A stretch of DNA of 6,050 bases. Origin: Synechococcaceae bacterium WB8_1B_136. GTDB taxonomy: Bacteria > Cyanobacteriota > Cyanobacteriia > PCC-6307 > Cyanobiaceae. The notes below the pieces were generated by a model. That model was not told the origin of the DNA and searched no databases. It saw only the letters and a program-made list of their open reading frames with translations. Both the position numbers and the translations under genes were made by a program. The DNA lies in assembly GCA_010029175.1 (NCBI GenBank), contig RGNC01000129.1, positions 1 through 6,050 of the forward strand, in the 5' to 3' direction. Shown here piece by piece: positions 5,451-6,050 of the stretch; position 1 is the stretch's first letter, and each line of letters starts with the position of its first letter.

Positions 5451-6050
5451 ATGTTGCTGAGCCAGTTGGTCGCGTGCTGGGGTGAGCCCCGCGGAGGCTC
5501 CGGCTTCAACCCCGATCAGCCCGTGGGTGCGATCTGCACCGACAGCCGCCAGCTGCAGGCGGGCCAGCTGTTTGTGCCGCTGGTGGGGGAGCGCTTTGAT
5601 GGCCACAGCTTTCTGCCCCAGGCGGCCCAGCTGGGGGCCCAGGCTGCCCTGGTCCAGCGCGATCGCGCTGGAGCTGTTCCCGCCGCACTGCTCCACTGGC
5701 TCGTCGATGACACCCTCGACGCCTACCAGCAGCTGGCCCTGATGCACCGGCGCGCGCTGCCGGCGCCCGTGGTGGCCGTCACCGGTTCAGCCGGCAAGAC
5801 CACCACCCGTGAGCTGATCCGCGCGGTGCTCAGCCAGCTGGGGCCCGTGGTGGCCAGCAGCGGCAACGAGAACAATGACATCGGTGTGCCGCAGACGCTG
5901 TTCAAGGTTGATGCCGCCCATCGGGCCGTGGTGGTGGAGATGGGCATGCGGGGCCTGGGGGAGATTGAACGGCTTAGCCGCACTGCCGAACCCGACGTGG
6001 CGGTGATCACCAACATCGGCACCGCCCACATCGGCCGCCTGGGCAGCCGC
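5451..6050 (+). CDS. murF: MurF, UDP-MurNAc-tripeptide:D-Ala-D-Ala ligase (3'-truncated by window edge)
   Basis: Cytoplasmic ATP-dependent ligase that adds D-Ala-D-Ala to UDP-MurNAc-tripeptide, the last soluble step in making the peptidoglycan pentapeptide precursor. Exactly 200 codons are inside the window with no stop; MurF is usually about 450 residues, so a little under half is present. The N-terminal UDP-binding domain has TDSRQLQAGQLFVPLVGERFDGH (about 30-52), the Mur-ligase DSR and FV/GxRFDGH pattern. The central ATPase domain shows the P-loop TGSAGKTTTRE (111-121), then GNENNDIGVP (138-147), MGMRGLGEI (164-172) and TNIGTAHIGRLGS (187-199). The NNxIGVP and MGxxxxGEI patterns point to MurF rather than MurC, MurD or MurE. 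ATG 5451 is preferred because it has a spaced AGGGG upstream and gives the expected N-terminal length; the adjacent GTG at 5448 is a possible one-codon extension. The gene lies 11 bases after the unknown membrane protein. Confidence 0.96.
   Translation, partial: MLLSQLVACWGEPRGGSGFNPDQPVGAICTDSRQLQAGQLFVPLVGERFDGHSFLPQAAQLGAQAALVQRDRAGAVPAALLHWLVDDTLDAYQQLALMHRRALPAPVVAVTGSAGKTTTRELIRAVLSQLGPVVASSGNENNDIGVPQTLFKVDAAHRAVVVEMGMRGLGEIERLSRTAEPDVAVITNIGTAHIGRLGSR
5653..5672. repeat. 20-base perfect palindrome centred on HIP1, inside murF
   Basis: The left half TCCAGCGCGA is the exact reverse complement of the right half TCGCGCTGGA. HIP1 (5659-5666) sits at the centre, and pairing breaks only at the next base pair out (G-G). 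It encodes part of V-Q-R-D-R-A-G at murF residues 68-74, so it is compatible with coding. Confidence 0.85.

Noticed and set aside
1..6050. Defence system, mobile element, CRISPR array or tRNA gene
   Set aside because: All space is taken by six coding regions with gaps of at most 41 bases. No transposase, integrase, spaced repeat series or tRNA-like fold was seen, and composition is uniform.

Overview
The window looks like ordinary core chromosome from a high-GC unicellular cyanobacterium, most plausibly a Cyanobium or freshwater Synechococcus relative. Four things point there. First, menD and menB sit side by side, and in cyanobacteria these serve phylloquinone synthesis. Second, the GlgA closely resembles cyanobacterial GlgA1. 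Third, the cyanobacterial palindrome HIP1 (GCGATCGC) occurs three times. Fourth, the DNA is very GC-rich with strong G/C preference at third codon positions. The genus is inference, and no alignment or search was run.

Layout, all on the + strand: (1) menD, cut at its 5' end by the window edge, to 1511; (2) menB, 1521-2393; (3) a secreted YkuD-type L,D-transpeptidase, 2400-3044; (4) glgA glycogen synthase, 3086-4639; (5) an unrecognised single-pass membrane protein with a proline-rich linker, 4660-5439; (6) murF, from 5451 and cut at its 3' end by the window edge. The gaps are 9, 6, 41, 20 and 11 bases. There is no intergenic space over 41 bases, no RNA gene, no mobile element and no CRISPR array. 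The region reads as one dense co-directional gene block, probably an operon or two overlapping transcription units. The 41-base gap before glgA is the only room for an internal promoter, and only a weak -10-like hexamer is visible there.

The genes fall into three themes. MenD and MenB are two steps of the route from isochorismate to 1,4-dihydroxy-2-naphthoyl-CoA. GlgA makes the alpha-1,4-glucan of glycogen from ADP-glucose. MurF completes the UDP-MurNAc-pentapeptide precursor of peptidoglycan, and the L,D-transpeptidase can remodel or crosslink the finished wall. The unknown membrane protein lies directly upstream of murF, and its stop codon overlaps murF's ribosome-binding site. A wall or envelope role is therefore a reasonable guess, but nothing in its sequence proves one.

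I found no new defence, mobile or RNA system. The points most worth a second look are the unknown TonB-shaped membrane protein, the 20-base HIP1-centred palindrome inside murF, the repeat-bearing C-terminal tail of GlgA, and the L,D-transpeptidase placed between quinone and glycogen genes.
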